Source: an uncultured Opitutia bacterium | GTDB lineage: Bacteria; Verrucomicrobiota; Verrucomicrobiia; Opitutales; UBA953 | Length of the DNA: 34,242 nt | Reading direction: 5' to 3' | Assembly (NCBI GenBank): GCA_903868455.1 | Contig: CAIPVK010000037.1 | Span: forward strand, 1 to 34,242 | Part shown: positions 7,166 to 16,960 of the stretch, piece after piece | Layout: each line of letters begins with the position of its first letter | How positions within the stretch are numbered: position 1 is the stretch's first letter | Translations under genes and position numbers: made by a program | Notes under the pieces: model-generated | What the model saw: the letters and a program-made list of their open reading frames with translations, nothing else | Database searches by the model: none | What the model was told of the DNA's origin: nothing

Positions 7166-8555
7166 GGCCCTGCTCCTCGCCGCCGCCCTCGCGGGCTGCG
7201 CCTCCGGCGACCCCTCTATCCGCCCCGACCTCGCCCCGCTCGCCGCGGAGGCCCGTCTCTCCGGCGGCGGCGAGCGCGCCGCCGCCGCCTGGTGGCGCGC
7301 CTTCGGCGATCCCGACCTCGCCGCGCTTGTCGAGCAGGCGCTCCGCTCCAACCCCGACCTCGCCGTCGCCGCCGCCCGCGTGAGCGAGGCCCGCGCCGCC
7401 CTCGTGGCGGTCGACGCCGACCTGCTCCCGCGCCTCGACGCGCAGCTCGCGCTCGCCTCGCGCCGCCTCTCCAACCAGACGGGCCAGAACTTCCCCGGCA
7501 TGCCGCGCCGCACCGACGTCGGCTCGGCCGGCGTCCAGCTCTCCTGGGAGATCGACCTCTGGGGCCGCGCGTCCGACCGCTCGGCCGCCGCGCTCGGCGA
7601 CGCCGAGGCCGCCGCCTTCCGCGCCGCCGCGGCCGAGGTCTCGCTCGCCGCGTCCGTCGCGCGCTCCTGGTTCGCCGTCCGGCTCGCCCGCGAGGAGCTC
7701 GCCTGCCTCCGCGGCGAGTTCGCCTCGCGCCTGGAAGACGCGGGCCTGACCGAGCGCCAAGCCGCGGCCGGCGTGGTCGACGGCGACGCCCTCGCCGCCG
7801 CCCGCCTCGCCGCCGCGCAGGCCAAGGCCGACGAGCTCGACGCCGTCCGCCGTCTCGGCGCCGCCGAGAACGCGCTGCGCGTCCTCGTCGGCCTCCCCGC
7901 CGGTTCTCCGCTGCCGGGCGCCCTTCCCGACACCGCCGCCCCCGCCGTCCTCGCGCGGCAGCCCGCCTTCGGCGCGGGGCTGCCCTCCGAGCTCCTGCTC
8001 GCCCGGCCCGACCTGCGCGCCGCCGCGCGCGCCCTCGACGCCGCCCTCGCCCGCGAGGGCTCGGCCCGCGCGGAGTTCTACCCGCGCCTCATGCTGGTCG
8101 GCGACGCCGGCTGGTCGGCCGACCCCGCCTCGCGCGTCGGCAAGCCCGGCTCGGGCTTCTGGGGGCTCACGCCCTCCCTGTCCGTCCCGATCTTCGACGC
8201 CTCGCGCAACCAAGCCGGCCTCGAGGTCGCGCAGGCGCGCGTCGACCAGGCCGCCGCCGAGTGGCGCAAGGCCGTGCTCGAGGCCTTCCGCGAGGTCGAC
8301 GACGCGCTCGTCGACCTCCGCGAGATCGCCGTCCAGGAGGATCTCGCCGCGCGCGTGGTCGCCGCGGTCGGCGAGCGTCTCGCCAACGCCGAGGCCCGTC
8401 TCAAGGCCGGGCTCGCCGACCGGCTCGAGGTCGAGGCCGCGCGCCGCGACACGCTCCTCGCGCGTCGCACGCACGCCGGCTACGCCTGGCAGCGTCGCCA
8501 AGCGGCCGTCCGCCTCGCCGCCGCCACCGGCGGGGGGTTTCCGGCGGGGGAGTGA
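7155..8555 (+). CDS. Outer-membrane efflux lipoprotein (NodT/TolC family)
   Basis: A 466-residue protein with a lipoprotein signal (LAAALAGC, lipidated Cys15). Two internally repeated outer-membrane efflux domains follow, rich in long helices. The conserved NodT-type features are GGERAAAAWWRAFGDPDL with NPDLAVAAARV after it, and SWEIDLWGR around residue 130. The second repeat includes LLARPDLRAAARALDAALA and the typical PSLSVPIFDASRN. It forms the trimeric exit duct of the pump encoded by the preceding genes. It overlaps the adaptor gene by 11 bp. Its last codons and TGA stop lie inside the first copies of a 7-bp tandem repeat array, so the array supplies the C-terminus. Confidence 0.9.
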   Translation: MRSKALLLAAALAGCASGDPSIRPDLAPLAAEARLSGGGERAAAAWWRAFGDPDLAALVEQALRSNPDLAVAAARVSEARAALVAVDADLLPRLDAQLALASRRLSNQTGQNFPGMPRRTDVGSAGVQLSWEIDLWGRASDRSAAALGDAEAAAFRAAAAEVSLAASVARSWFAVRLAREELACLRGEFASRLEDAGLTERQAAAGVVDGDALAAARLAAAQAKADELDAVRRLGAAENALRVLVGLPAGSPLPGALPDTAAPAVLARQPAFGAGLPSELLLARPDLRAAARALDAALAREGSARAEFYPRLMLVGDAGWSADPASRVGKPGSGFWGLTPSLSVPIFDASRNQAGLEVAQARVDQAAAEWRKAVLEAFREVDDALVDLREIAVQEDLAARVVAAVGERLANAEARLKAGLADRLEVEAARRDTLLARRTHAGYAWQRRQAAVRLAAATGGGFPAGE

Positions 8556-8588
8556 GGAGCGCGGAGTGAGGAGCGAGTTAGGAGCTGG
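8547..8588 (+). repeat. Heptamer tandem repeat array, left arm of intergenic pair 1
   Basis: Six consecutive 7-bp units from 8547, read on the plus strand: GGGGAGT, GAGGAGC, GCGGAGT, GAGGAGC, then the decayed GAGTTAG and GAGCTGG. The consensus is GNGGAGY. The first unit boundary contains the TGA stop of the efflux lipoprotein gene (8553-8555). The matching arm in opposite orientation lies at 8756-8786. Confidence 0.7.
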
Positions 8589-8755
8589 GCGTGAGTGCCT
8601 GGCCAATTCGCCCCCTTGGCATTAGGACGAAGGGGAGCGGCCTGAAGCTTGTTGAGCTCCCGAAAGACTCTTCCCGACCTCGATTACGCGCCGTCGAGCC
8701 GTCGATCTGCCAATCCAAGTGGCTCGGGTAGTCGAATGGCTCCACGGGCTATCCG
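8589..8755. other. Intergenic spacer between the two heptamer arms
   Basis: This spacer of about 167 bp sits between convergent genes. I see no open frame with gene-like composition, no T-tailed hairpin and no tRNA-like fold. It does not resemble the spacer of the second heptamer pair (16865-16960) by eye. Short inverted stretches such as CGTCGAGCCGTCGA are present but not convincing. Confidence 0.4.
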
Positions 8756-8786
8756 CCCGCTCCCCGCTCCTCACTCCCCGCTCCTC
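8756..8786 (-). repeat. Heptamer tandem repeat array, right arm of intergenic pair 1
   Basis: On the plus strand the units are CCCGCTC, CCCGCTC, CTCACTC, CCCGCTC and a partial CTC. On the minus strand these are GAGCGGG/GAGTGAG permutations of the same GNGGAGY heptamer. The array ends exactly next to the TAA stop of gnd (8787-8789). With the left arm it forms a long imperfect inverted repeat pointing inward from both convergent gene ends. Confidence 0.7.
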
Positions 8787-10286
8787 TTAACCCTCCAGCT
8801 GCGGGCGCTTGGGGTCGGGCCAGTCGATGTGGAAGAACTTCCCGCGGGGCTGGTCGACGCGCTCGTAGGTGTGGGCGCCGAAGAAGTCGCGCTGCCCTTG
8901 CAGGAGGTTCTGCGGGAGGTTCTCGGTGCGGTAGGAGTCGAAGTAGGCCAGGGCCGAGCCGAGGGTGGGGACGGGGATGCCGTGCTTCACCGCCAGGCCG
9001 ATCACCTTGCGCCAGTTCTTCTGGGCCTTGCGCATGGTCTTCTTGAAGTGGCCGTCCAGCAGGAGGTTGGCGAGGCGGGGCTTCTTCTCGAACGCCTCGG
9101 TGATCTTCTGGAGGAAGCGGGCGCGGATGATGCAGCCGCCGCGCCAGATCTGGGCGATCTCGCCGAAGTTGAGCTTCCAGGAGTATTCCTTCTGGGCCTC
9201 GCGCATGAGCTGGAAGCCCTGGGCGTAGGAGCAGACCTTCGCGCAGTAGAGCGCGTCGGCGATCATCGCCACGACCTTGGCGCGGTCGACCTTGCCGGCC
9301 ATGCGGGGCTTGGGGCCGCGCAGGGACTTGGCGGCGGCGACGCGCTCCTCCTTGATGGCGGAGAGGCAGCGGGCGAACACCGCCTCGGCGATGGTCGGGG
9401 CGGCCACGCCCATGTCGAGGGCGTTGGCGCTCGTCCACTTGCCCGTGCCCTTCTGGCCGGCGGTGTCGAGGATGACGTCCACGAGCGGCTTGCCGGTGAC
9501 GGGGTCCTTCTGGCGGAGGACCTTGCCGGTGATCTCGATGAGGAAGGAGTTCAGCTCACCCTGGTTCCACTCCTCGAAGACCGCCCCGATCTCGTCGGGC
9601 GTCATGCCGAGCAGGCCGCGCATGAGGTCGTACGCCTCGCAGATCATCTGCATGTCGCCGTACTCGATGCCGTTGTGGACCATCTTGACGTAGTGGCCCG
9701 CGCCGTCGGCCCCGATGTGGGCGACGCAGGGCACGCCACCCTGGATGGGCTTGCCCGGCTTGGCGCCGGTCAGCTCGACCCCGGTCACGGGGTCGACCTT
9801 GGAGGCGACGGCCTCCCAGATGGGCTTGAGCTCGGCCCAGGCCGAGGGGTCGCCGCCGGGCATCAGGGACGGGCCGAAACGGGCGCCTTCCTCGCCGCCG
9901 GAGACGCCGGAGCCGATGAAGCGCAACCCTTTGGCCTTCAGCGCCTTCTCGCGGCGGATGGTGTCCGTCCAGAGGGCGTTGCCGCCGTCGATGATGATGT
10001 CGCCGGGCTCGAAGACCTTGGCCAGCTCGTCGATCACCGCGTCGGTGGCCGCGCCGGCCTTCACGAGGATGACGGCCTTGCGGGGGCGCTTGAGGGAGGC
10101 GGCGAACTCGGCGACCGTGGCGGCGCCCGTCAGCTTGCCCGGGGTGGAGCGGTTGGCGGCCACGAACTCCTCCGTCTTGGAGGCCGTCCGGTTGTAGACG
10201 GTGATGGCGAAGCCGTGGTCGGCGATGTTCAGGGCGAGGTTCTGGCCCATGACCGCGAGCCCGATGAGACCGATGTCGGATTGCAT
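8787..10286 (-). CDS. gnd: 6-phosphogluconate dehydrogenase, decarboxylating
   Basis: A 499-residue enzyme that oxidises 6-phosphogluconate to ribulose 5-phosphate and CO2 with production of NADPH in the pentose phosphate pathway. The N-terminal Rossmann motif [15 protein letters not shown] (residues 6-20) and NRT (32-34), which contacts the NADP phosphate, are intact. So are IIDGGNA (98-104), [21 protein letters not shown] (125-145) and the active-site block [13 protein letters not shown] (K201, N205, E208). GQKGTGKWT matches the substrate-binding region. It is longer than the usual 468-482 residues because of an insertion around residues 164-182 ([20 protein letters not shown] region). The ATG at 10286 is chosen because [10 protein letters not shown] matches the family start; the longer upstream frame is non-coding. 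It is divergent from gltB, with 182 bp between starts. Confidence 0.96.
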   Translation of the reverse strand: MQSDIGLIGLAVMGQNLALNIADHGFAITVYNRTASKTEEFVAANRSTPGKLTGAATVAEFAASLKRPRKAVILVKAGAATDAVIDELAKVFEPGDIIIDGGNALWTDTIRREKALKAKGLRFIGSGVSGGEEGARFGPSLMPGGDPSAWAELKPIWEAVASKVDPVTGVELTGAKPGKPIQGGVPCVAHIGADGAGHYVKMVHNGIEYGDMQMICEAYDLMRGLLGMTPDEIGAVFEEWNQGELNSFLIEITGKVLRQKDPVTGKPLVDVILDTAGQKGTGKWTSANALDMGVAAPTIAEAVFARCLSAIKEERVAAAKSLRGPKPRMAGKVDRAKVVAMIADALYCAKVCSYAQGFQLMREAQKEYSWKLNFGEIAQIWRGGCIIRARFLQKITEAFEKKPRLANLLLDGHFKKTMRKAQKNWRKVIGLAVKHGIPVPTLGSALAYFDSYRTENLPQNLLQGQRDFFGAHTYERVDQPRGKFFHIDWPDPKRPQLEG

Positions 10287-10468
10287 GATGAGTCCGAGGG
10301 GTGGCGGCGGGAAGCGGGGCTGGCAAACGGAAAAACGGTCCCGACCGGCCCACCCCCGAGGGGCCATCCGCGCTTGCCTCCCGCGGAGGGGAGGCCAAAC
10401 CTCCGAGGCTGGACGCGACCGACCCGGGACCCCACCGCCCCGGGCTCGCCCCGCGACCCCCGACACCG
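10287..10468. promoter_or_regulatory. Divergent gnd/gltB intergenic region
   Basis: This 182-bp GC-rich region must hold the promoters of both genes, but no convincing -35/-10 pair is visible. A 7-bp-stem hairpin GCCTCCC...GGGAGGC lies at 10376-10395 on the gltB side. On the gnd strand a small CGGTC/GACCG inverted repeat (10336-10347) is followed by five T, which could be a weak attenuator. Both are tentative. Confidence 0.35.
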
Positions 10469-13400
10469 ATGGCCCTCACGTTCCGCAATCCCTCCCCCCT
10501 CTGGCGCCCCGACATGGAGCGCGACGCCTGCGGCGTCGGCTTCATCGCCAACCTCAAGGGGGAGCGTTCCCACGCCCTGGTCGAGCGCGCCCTGGAGGGC
10601 CTGCGCAACCTGGCCCACCGAGGCGCCATCGACGCCGACTCGGTGACCGGAGACGGCGCCGGCCTCCTCACCCAGATTCCCCACGAGATCATCCGCCGGT
10701 TCCTGACCTCCAAGGGCAAGATCCTGCCCCGCGAGGCCGACACCGCCCTCGCCATGATCTTCCTCCCCCGGGAGGACTACCCCCGCTCGCACGCCAAGCA
10801 GATCGTCGAGGAGGCCGTGCTCAAGGAGGGCCTCTCCTTCGTCGCCTGGCGCCAGGTGCCCGTCGACCCCGCCTGCCTCGGCAAGAAGGCCGAGCTCACC
10901 CGACCCGACATCTGGCAGGCGATCGTCGCCCGCAAGGCCGACGCCGAGTCCGCCATCAGCGACGACGAGTTCGAGCGCCGCTGCTTCCTCGCCACCAAGG
11001 TCGCCGAGCGCCGCGCCGCCGAGGCCAAGGTCGAGGGCTTCTACATCTGCTCCTTCTCGAGCCGCACCGTCACCTACAAGGGCCTCTTCAACGCCCCCCA
11101 GGTCCGCAAGTTCTACACCGACCTCAAGGACCCGGCCTTCTCGACCGCCTTCGTCCTCTTCCACCAGCGCTTCGCCACCAACACGCTGCCCGACTGGACC
11201 AAGGCCCATCCCTTCCGCTGCATCGCCCACAACGGCGAGATCAACACCATCCGCGGCAACCGCAACATGATGCGGGCCCGCGAGTCCTCCGACATCGCCG
11301 GCAAGTGGGGCGAGCGCTACGCCGACCTGCGCCCGATCATCCAGCCCGACATGTCGGACTCGGCCTCGTTCGACAACGCCTTCCAGCTCCTCGTCGCCGA
11401 CCTCCCTCCCGCCAAGCGCTGCGGCATCGTCGCCGCGTCCATGATGATGCCCGCCGCGTGGGAGAACGACGCCTCGCTCCCCGAGCGCGTCCGCAACTTC
11501 TACCATTACCAGTCGCTCGTCATGGAGCCCTGGGACGGCCCCGCCGCCGTGGTCTTCACCGACGGCCGCCTCGTCGGCGCCTCGCTCGACCGCAACGGCC
11601 TCCGCCCCCTGCGCTTCAAGCAGTACGCCGACGGCACGGTGGTCGCCGCCTCCGAGGCCGGCCTCATCGCGCCCTGGGGCTCGCCCGTCGTCCGCTCCGG
11701 CCGCCTCGGTCCCGGCCGCATGTTCGCCCTCGACCTCGCCGCGGGACGCTTCCTCGACGACGCCGACTGCAAGCAGGTGCTCGCCGACCGCCGCGACTAC
11801 GGCGCCTTCCTGCGCGAGTCCGTGCTCGACCTCCACGCCCTCGCCAAGGGCAAGTCCGCGGACGTCGCGCCCTCGCCGGTCGACCTCCAGCTCGCCTTCG
11901 GCTCCGACCTCGAGGAGCGCGACCTCATCCTCGCGCCCATGGCCTCGACCGCGCAGGAGGCCGTCGGCTCGATGGGCGACGACACGCCCCTCGCCGCGCT
12001 CTCGCGGCGGCCGCGCCTGCTCTACACCTACTTCAAGCAGCTCTTCGCCCAGGTCACCAACCCGCCCATCGACCCCATCCGCGAGTCGCTGGTGATGTCG
12101 CTGACCAACTACATCGGCGGGCAGATCGGCATCTACGAGACGCTCCAGGACCGCCGCACCTTCCTCCAGGTCGACACGCCCTTCCTCCTGCCGCACGAGG
12201 CCGCCGAGATCCCCGCGCGCTTCGCGGGCAAGCTCCTCGACCTCGACGCGACCTTCGCCGCCGCCGGCGGCCCCGCCGCGCTCGAGCCCGCGCTCCGCTC
12301 GCTCGCCGACGCGGCCGTCGCCGCCGTGCGCGACAAGGGCGCCCGCGTGGTGCGCATCTCCGACCGCGCCGTCTCCGCCGACCGGGCCCCCGTGCCCATG
12401 CTGCTCGCCGTCGGCGCCGTCCACCAGGCGCTCGTCCGCGCCGGCCTCCGCCTGCGCTGCGGCATCGTGGTCGAGACGGGCGAGGCCCGCGACGTCCACC
12501 AGCTCGCCTGCCTCATCGGCTACGGCGCCACCGCCGTGTACCCGTGGCTCGCCTACGCCATCCTCGCCGACCTCCACGCCGGCGGGAAGCTCGACCCCAA
12601 GGTCGACCTGCCCAAGGCCTGGGAGAACTACCGCAAGGCCGCGGGCAAGGGCCTGCTCAAGATCATGTCCAAGATGGGGATCTCGACCCTGCTCTCCTAC
12701 CAAGGCGCCCAGGTCTTCGAGGCCCTCGGCGTGGGCGACAAGGTCATCGCCGACTGCTTCGCCGGCACGCCCTCGCCCATCGGCGGCGTCGGCTACGAGG
12801 AAATCGCCGGCGAGACGCTCCGCCGCCACGCGCGGGCCTTCCCCGCCGCCCCCGCGGAGCTGCCCAACGAGGGCTGGTACCTCGTCAACAAGAAGGGCGA
12901 CGGCGAGGCCCACGGCTGGAGCCCGAAGGTCGTGGCCGGCATGGGCAAGTTCCTCAAGTCGGGCGGCGACGCCGCCGGCTGGGCCGAGTGGCGCACCGCG
13001 GCCGACGACCACGCGCCCATCACCATCAAGGACCTCCTCCAGCTCAACTTCGCGCCGAAGGCCCTCGACCTCGCCGAGGTCGAGCCCGCCTCCGCCATCC
13101 GCCGACGGTTCACCACCGCCGGCATGTCCCTCGGCGCCATCTCGCCCGAGGCCCACGAGTGCCTCGCCATCGCGATGAACCGCATCGGCGGCAAGTCGAA
13201 CACCGGCGAGGGCGGCGAGGATCCCCGCCGCTATCGCCCGCTGGAGAACGGCGACAACGCCAACTCCGCCATCAAGCAGGTCGCCTCCGGACGCTTCGGC
13301 GTGACCGCCGAGTACCTCGCCTCCGCCAAGGAGATCGAGATCAAGGTCGCCCAGGGCGCCAAGCCCGGCGAGGGCGGCCAGCTGCCCGGCCACAAGGTCT

Positions 13401-14983
13401 CGCCGCTCATCGCGACGCTCCGCTACTCCGTCCCCGGCGTCACGCTGATCTCGCCGCCGCCGCACCACGACATCTACTCCATCGAGGACCTGGCGCAGCT
13501 CATCTTCGACCTCAAGTGCGTCAACCCGCGCGCCAAGGTCTGCGTCAAGCTCGTCTCCTGCTCCGGCGTCGGCACCGTCGCCGCCGGCGTGGCCAAGGCG
13601 TACGCCGACGTCATCCTGGTCTCCGGCCACGAGGGCGGCACCGGCGCGTCGCCGCTCTCCTCGGTCAAGAACGCGGGCTCCGCCTGGGAGATCGGCATCG
13701 CCGAGGCCCACCAGGTCCTGATGATGAACGACCTCCGCGGCCACGTCACCCTCCGCACCGACGGCGGGATGAAGACCGGCCGCGACATCGTCGTCGCCGC
13801 CATCCTCGGCGCCGAGGAGTTCAACTTCGGCACCGCCGCGCTCATCGCCGCCGGCTGCGCCATGTTCCGCGTCTGCCACCTCAACACCTGCCCGGTCGGC
13901 GTCGCCACCCAGCGCGAGGACCTGCGGGCGAAGTTCCGCGGCAAGCCCGAGAACGTCATCCACTTCTTCAACGCCGTGGCGGAGGACGTCCGCGTCATCC
14001 TGGCCAAGCTCGGCCGGCGCTCGCTCGAGGAGGTCGTCGGCCGCACCGAGCTCCTGCGCTTCGTGCCCGACGCGGAGAATCCCAAGACCGCCCGCCTCCG
14101 CCTCGACGGCCTGCTCTTCGACCCCGATCCCGCCGGCGACGCCGCCCGCGTCCACACGCGCGACCGCAACAACCCGCCCGGCCACGACCTCGTGGTCGAC
14201 GACGTCGTCCTGCAGGACGCGCGCCACGTGCTCGTCCACAAGGAGCCCGGTTTCCGCGGCTCCTACAAGGTCCGCAACGTCCACCGCAACATCGGCACCC
14301 GACTCGCCGGCGAGATCGCCTACCTCCACGGCAACAAGGGCCTGCCCGAGGGCCTGATCGACCTCACCTTCGAGGGCAGCAGCGGCCAGTCCTTCGGCAC
14401 CTTCTGCGTCCAGGGCATGCGCCTGCGCCTCGTCGGCGAGGCCAACGACTACGTCGGCAAGGGCATGAACGGCGGCGAGATCACCCTGCGCCCCTCGCCC
14501 GAGGCCTCCTTCGCCTGGCACGAGAACATCATCATGGGCAACACCTGCCTCTACGGCGCCACGGGCGGCGCGCTGTTCGCCGCCGGCCGCGCCGGCGAGC
14601 GCTTCGGCGTGCGCAACTCGGGCGCCACCGCCGTCGTCGAGGGCGTGGGCGACCACGGCTGCGAGTACATGACGGGCGGCGTCGTCGCCGTCCTCGGCCC
14701 CGTCGGCCGCAACTTCGGCGCCGGCATGTCCGGCGGCCTCGCCTTCGTCTGGGACCCCGAGCGTCGGCTCGATGCGCTGGTCAACCCGGAGATGGTCGAG
14801 CTCCGCGCCGTCGAGGCCTCGGAATCGGACGCGCTCCGCGCGCTCGTCGCCCGCCACGCCGAGGCCACCTCCAGCCCGCACGCCGCCGCCCTGCTCGCCG
14901 ACTGGCCCAAGGCGCTCGCCGCCTTCCGCCGCGTCACGCCGCACGGCAGCACCGCGACCCTCGCCGCGCCCGCCAAGGTCTGA
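10469..14983 (+). CDS. gltB: Glutamate synthase large (alpha) subunit
   Basis: A 1504-residue enzyme for ammonia assimilation: glutamine plus 2-oxoglutarate give two glutamate. The N-terminal 20 residues form the propeptide. The nucleophile Cys21 starts [16 protein letters not shown] of the class-II glutamine amidotransferase domain (about 21-430), which contains [10 protein letters not shown] and [11 protein letters not shown] central domain follows, then the FMN-binding synthase domain with [14 protein letters not shown]. The 3Fe-4S cluster cysteines are C1130, C1136 and C1141 (in [19 protein letters not shown]). The C-terminal GXGXG beta-helix includes [14 protein letters not shown] 10469 is preferred over the longer frame because it leaves a propeptide of normal size. 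No gltD (small subunit) lies next to it; the gene is monocistronic, ending at a strong hairpin. It could use a distant gltD or act with ferredoxin. Confidence 0.97.
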   Translation: MALTFRNPSPLWRPDMERDACGVGFIANLKGERSHALVERALEGLRNLAHRGAIDADSVTGDGAGLLTQIPHEIIRRFLTSKGKILPREADTALAMIFLPREDYPRSHAKQIVEEAVLKEGLSFVAWRQVPVDPACLGKKAELTRPDIWQAIVARKADAESAISDDEFERRCFLATKVAERRAAEAKVEGFYICSFSSRTVTYKGLFNAPQVRKFYTDLKDPAFSTAFVLFHQRFATNTLPDWTKAHPFRCIAHNGEINTIRGNRNMMRARESSDIAGKWGERYADLRPIIQPDMSDSASFDNAFQLLVADLPPAKRCGIVAASMMMPAAWENDASLPERVRNFYHYQSLVMEPWDGPAAVVFTDGRLVGASLDRNGLRPLRFKQYADGTVVAASEAGLIAPWGSPVVRSGRLGPGRMFALDLAAGRFLDDADCKQVLADRRDYGAFLRESVLDLHALAKGKSADVAPSPVDLQLAFGSDLEERDLILAPMASTAQEAVGSMGDDTPLAALSRRPRLLYTYFKQLFAQVTNPPIDPIRESLVMSLTNYIGGQIGIYETLQDRRTFLQVDTPFLLPHEAAEIPARFAGKLLDLDATFAAAGGPAALEPALRSLADAAVAAVRDKGARVVRISDRAVSADRAPVPMLLAVGAVHQALVRAGLRLRCGIVVETGEARDVHQLACLIGYGATAVYPWLAYAILADLHAGGKLDPKVDLPKAWENYRKAAGKGLLKIMSKMGISTLLSYQGAQVFEALGVGDKVIADCFAGTPSPIGGVGYEEIAGETLRRHARAFPAAPAELPNEGWYLVNKKGDGEAHGWSPKVVAGMGKFLKSGGDAAGWAEWRTAADDHAPITIKDLLQLNFAPKALDLAEVEPASAIRRRFTTAGMSLGAISPEAHECLAIAMNRIGGKSNTGEGGEDPRRYRPLENGDNANSAIKQVASGRFGVTAEYLASAKEIEIKVAQGAKPGEGGQLPGHKVSPLIATLRYSVPGVTLISPPPHHDIYSIEDLAQLIFDLKCVNPRAKVCVKLVSCSGVGTVAAGVAKAYADVILVSGHEGGTGASPLSSVKNAGSAWEIGIAEAHQVLMMNDLRGHVTLRTDGGMKTGRDIVVAAILGAEEFNFGTAALIAAGCAMFRVCHLNTCPVGVATQREDLRAKFRGKPENVIHFFNAVAEDVRVILAKLGRRSLEEVVGRTELLRFVPDAENPKTARLRLDGLLFDPDPAGDAARVHTRDRNNPPGHDLVVDDVVLQDARHVLVHKEPGFRGSYKVRNVHRNIGTRLAGEIAYLHGNKGLPEGLIDLTFEGSSGQSFGTFCVQGMRLRLVGEANDYVGKGMNGGEITLRPSPEASFAWHENIIMGNTCLYGATGGALFAAGRAGERFGVRNSGATAVVEGVGDHGCEYMTGGVVAVLGPVGRNFGAGMSGGLAFVWDPERRLDALVNPEMVELRAVEASESDALRALVARHAEATSSPHAAALLADWPKALAAFRRVTPHGSTATLAAPAKV

Positions 14984-15006
14984 CCGTCGGGAGGACGTCC
15001 GCGCAC

Positions 15007-15036
15007 AGGGGCCCGGGAGACCGGGCCCCTTCGCTT
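15007..15036. terminator. Strong hairpin terminator after gltB, likely bidirectional
   Basis: A perfect 10-bp stem, AGGGGCCCGG at 15007-15016 paired with CCGGGCCCCT at 15021-15030, with a GAGA tetraloop, follows the gltB stop by 23 bp. The downstream tail TCGCTT is only weakly T-rich. It lies between convergent genes (the small membrane protein gene ends at 15035), so it can serve both directions. Confidence 0.7.
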
Positions 15037-15382
15037 AGCCGCGCCGGGACCCCATCCAGCCGCCGAGCGCCGCGCACCCGGAAAGGACGACCAGCCCGAG
15101 AAGCGTCGTGCCGAGCGGCTCGCGCGACAGGAGGAGCGTGATGGCCGAAAGGACGCCGACCACCTTGGCCAGGTGCGCCGCCAACCCTTCCGCGCCGCGC
15201 ACCTTGCCGATGAGGAAAAAGGCGAGGAGCACGAGGACCAAGCCCGCCGCCGCCAGCCCGTGGCCGCCGGGGACGACGAGCCCGGCCAGGACGCTCCCCA
15301 CCTTGGGGAGCAGGAGCGCGATCACGCTGTCGAGGGCGACCTCGCCCCAGCCGGGGACGCGCGCGGAGGGCCGGTCTTCCAT
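15035..15382 (-). CDS. Small membrane protein with three hydrophobic segments, unknown function
   Basis: A 115-residue protein with hydrophobic stretches at about residues 20-38, 42-58 and 72-105, ending in a short basic tail (GSRRG). No motif identifies a family. The ATG at 15382 is chosen because it opens a compact protein (MEDRPSARVPGWGEVALDS) immediately before the first helix; the same frame runs open much further upstream, but that part is the out-of-frame shadow of miaB. It lies 41 bp downstream of miaB on the same strand and may be co-transcribed with it. Confidence 0.6.
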   Translation of the reverse strand: MEDRPSARVPGWGEVALDSVIALLLPKVGSVLAGLVVPGGHGLAAAGLVLVLLAFFLIGKVRGAEGLAAHLAKVVGVLSAITLLLSREPLGTTLLGLVVLSGCAALGGWMGSRRG

Positions 15383-15423
15383 GCGCGGAACATGGGGGCG
15401 CCGCCGCCCCGCCGCCAGCCCGT

Positions 15424-16752
15424 TCAGGCCCGCGCGCCGTCGAGATAGGTCTGCCCCGCGCCGGTGATGCGGACGTCCACCAGCTCGCCGATGAGCGAGG
15501 CGGGGCCGTCGAGCACGACCCGCCGCTCGTTCTCGGTGCGCCCCATCAGGCGCCCGCCGCGCCGGTCGGGTCCCTCGACCAGCACGCGCTGGGTCGTCCC
15601 GACCTGCCGTAGGTTCTCCGTCGAGGAGCGCAGGGCGAGGATCTCCTGCAAGCGCGCGAGGCGCGCCTCCTTCTCCGCCGCCGGGACGTTGTCGCCCAGG
15701 GCGAAACCCGGCGTCCCGGGCCGCGGCGAGTACTTGAAGAGGAAGCCGTGCTCGAAGCCGAGCTCGCGGAACAGCGCCTCGGTCCGCGCGAAGTCCTCCT
15801 CCGTCTCCCCGGGGAAGCCGACGATCACGTCGGTCGAGAGCGTCATCCCGGGGCGCGCCTCGCGCAGCGCGGTCGCCAGCCGCCGGATGCGCTCCGCGAG
15901 GTAGGGCCGGTTCATCGCGCGCAGGATGCGGTCGGAGCCGGACTGGAAGGGCAGGTGGACGTGGCCGCAGAGCTGCGGGAGCTCGGCGTGCGCCGCCACG
16001 AGGTCCGGCCGGTAGCCGATCGGGTGGCAGGCCGTGTAGCGGATGCGCGCGATTCCCGGCACCTCGGCCACGCGGCGGAGCAGGGCGACGAACGGGCTGA
16101 CGCCGCCCTCCGCGCGCTGCGACCCCCGCCCGTACTGGTTCACGATCTGCCCGAGCAGCGTCACCTCGCGCGTGCCCGCCGCCGCGAGCGCGCGCACCTC
16201 GGCGAGGATGGATTCCGGCGAGCGCGAGCGCTCCCGCCCGCGCGTGCGCGGCACGACGCAGTAGGCGCAGCGCATGTCGCACCCCTGCTGGATGCTGACG
16301 AACGCCGCGACCTGCCGGGCCTCGTCGCGCCCGGGCAGCGCGTCCTCGAACCCCGCCTCCTCCGCGACGTCGACGCGCGCCGCGGGCGCGGGCTCGCCGA
16401 GCAGGCGCCCGAGGTGGTCCGGGATGTGGCGCAGGCGTTGCGTGCCGACGACGAGGTCCAGGTCCGGCAGCCGCTCGAGCAGGTCCGCGCCGCGGTTCTG
16501 CGCCATGCAGCCGAGGATGCCGACCAGCCGGGGCCCCTTGCCCGCGCGTCGGTCGCGCAGGAGATGGTCGGCCTTGCCGATCGCCTTCTCCTCGGCCAGG
16601 CCGCGGATCGAGCAGGTGTTGATCAGGACGATGTCCGCGCCCGCCTCTTCCGCCTGGACCTGGTAGCCCTTCGCCCGCAGCAGCGCCGCGACCCCTTCCG
16701 AGTCGCGCTCGTTCATCTGGCAACCGTAGGTGCGGATATGGACGCGGTGCAT
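15424..16752 (-). CDS. miaB: tRNA-2-methylthio-N6-dimethylallyladenosine synthase
   Basis: A 442-residue radical-SAM methylthiotransferase that converts i6A37 to ms2i6A37 in tRNAs reading UNN codons. The N-terminal MTTase domain carries the auxiliary 4Fe-4S cysteines C11 (TYGCQMNERDSE), C47 (NTCSIR) and C82 (LGCMAQ). The radical-SAM cluster motif is C158-x3-C162-x2-C165 in QQGCDMRCAYCVVPRTRGRERSR. The substrate-binding core continues through HLPFQSGSDRILRAMNR and STDVIVGFPGETEEDF. A TRAM domain (about 370-440, RVLVEG to VDVRITGAG) closes the protein. Cysteine spacing matches E. coli MiaB and length is typical. The start at 16752 has no visible Shine-Dalgarno sequence. A heptamer repeat array lies 45 bp upstream. 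Confidence 0.95.
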   Translation of the reverse strand: MHRVHIRTYGCQMNERDSEGVAALLRAKGYQVQAEEAGADIVLINTCSIRGLAEEKAIGKADHLLRDRRAGKGPRLVGILGCMAQNRGADLLERLPDLDLVVGTQRLRHIPDHLGRLLGEPAPAARVDVAEEAGFEDALPGRDEARQVAAFVSIQQGCDMRCAYCVVPRTRGRERSRSPESILAEVRALAAAGTREVTLLGQIVNQYGRGSQRAEGGVSPFVALLRRVAEVPGIARIRYTACHPIGYRPDLVAAHAELPQLCGHVHLPFQSGSDRILRAMNRPYLAERIRRLATALREARPGMTLSTDVIVGFPGETEEDFARTEALFRELGFEHGFLFKYSPRPGTPGFALGDNVPAAEKEARLARLQEILALRSSTENLRQVGTTQRVLVEGPDRRGGRLMGRTENERRVVLDGPASLIGELVDVRITGAGQTYLDGARA

Positions 16753-16797
16753 TCGGTCGGAGAATTCAGAGGAAAGATTTCAAAGTAAAGAGGGTAC

Positions 16798-16864
16798 GGG
16801 GAGCGAGGAGCGAGGAGTGGGGTACGAGGAGCGGGGAGCGGGGAGCGAGGAGCGGGGAGCGAGC
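16798..16864 (+). repeat. Heptamer tandem repeat array, left arm of intergenic pair 2
   Basis: Nine full 7-bp units in phase from 16798: GGGGAGC, GAGGAGC, GAGGAGT, GGGGTAC, GAGGAGC, GGGGAGC, GGGGAGC, GAGGAGC, GGGGAGC, plus a partial GAGC. The consensus GNGGAGY is the same as in the pair at 8547-8786. A related AGGGTAC unit precedes it. The array lies upstream of the miaB start on the opposite side from its coding strand. Confidence 0.8.
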
Positions 16865-16960
16865 CCATGAAATTCCAGCCCCGTTGTCTGGGCGGCTACG
16901 ATGCTTCCCTCGCTCGAGATTCAGGGGAGCGCGATTTTCCTTTCAGCCCGTCACCCACTT

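Noticed and set aside
10331-10347. Terminator-like CGGTC/GACCG followed by five T on the gnd strand
   Set aside because: The loop would be only two bases, leaving a 4-bp stem with a tetraloop; too weak to call a terminator or attenuator on its own.
10201-15141. Long open frames of 1646 codons (plus, other frame) and 1571 codons (minus) over gltB
   Set aside because: Both are compositionally biased shadows; gltB itself has every catalytic and cluster residue in its frame.
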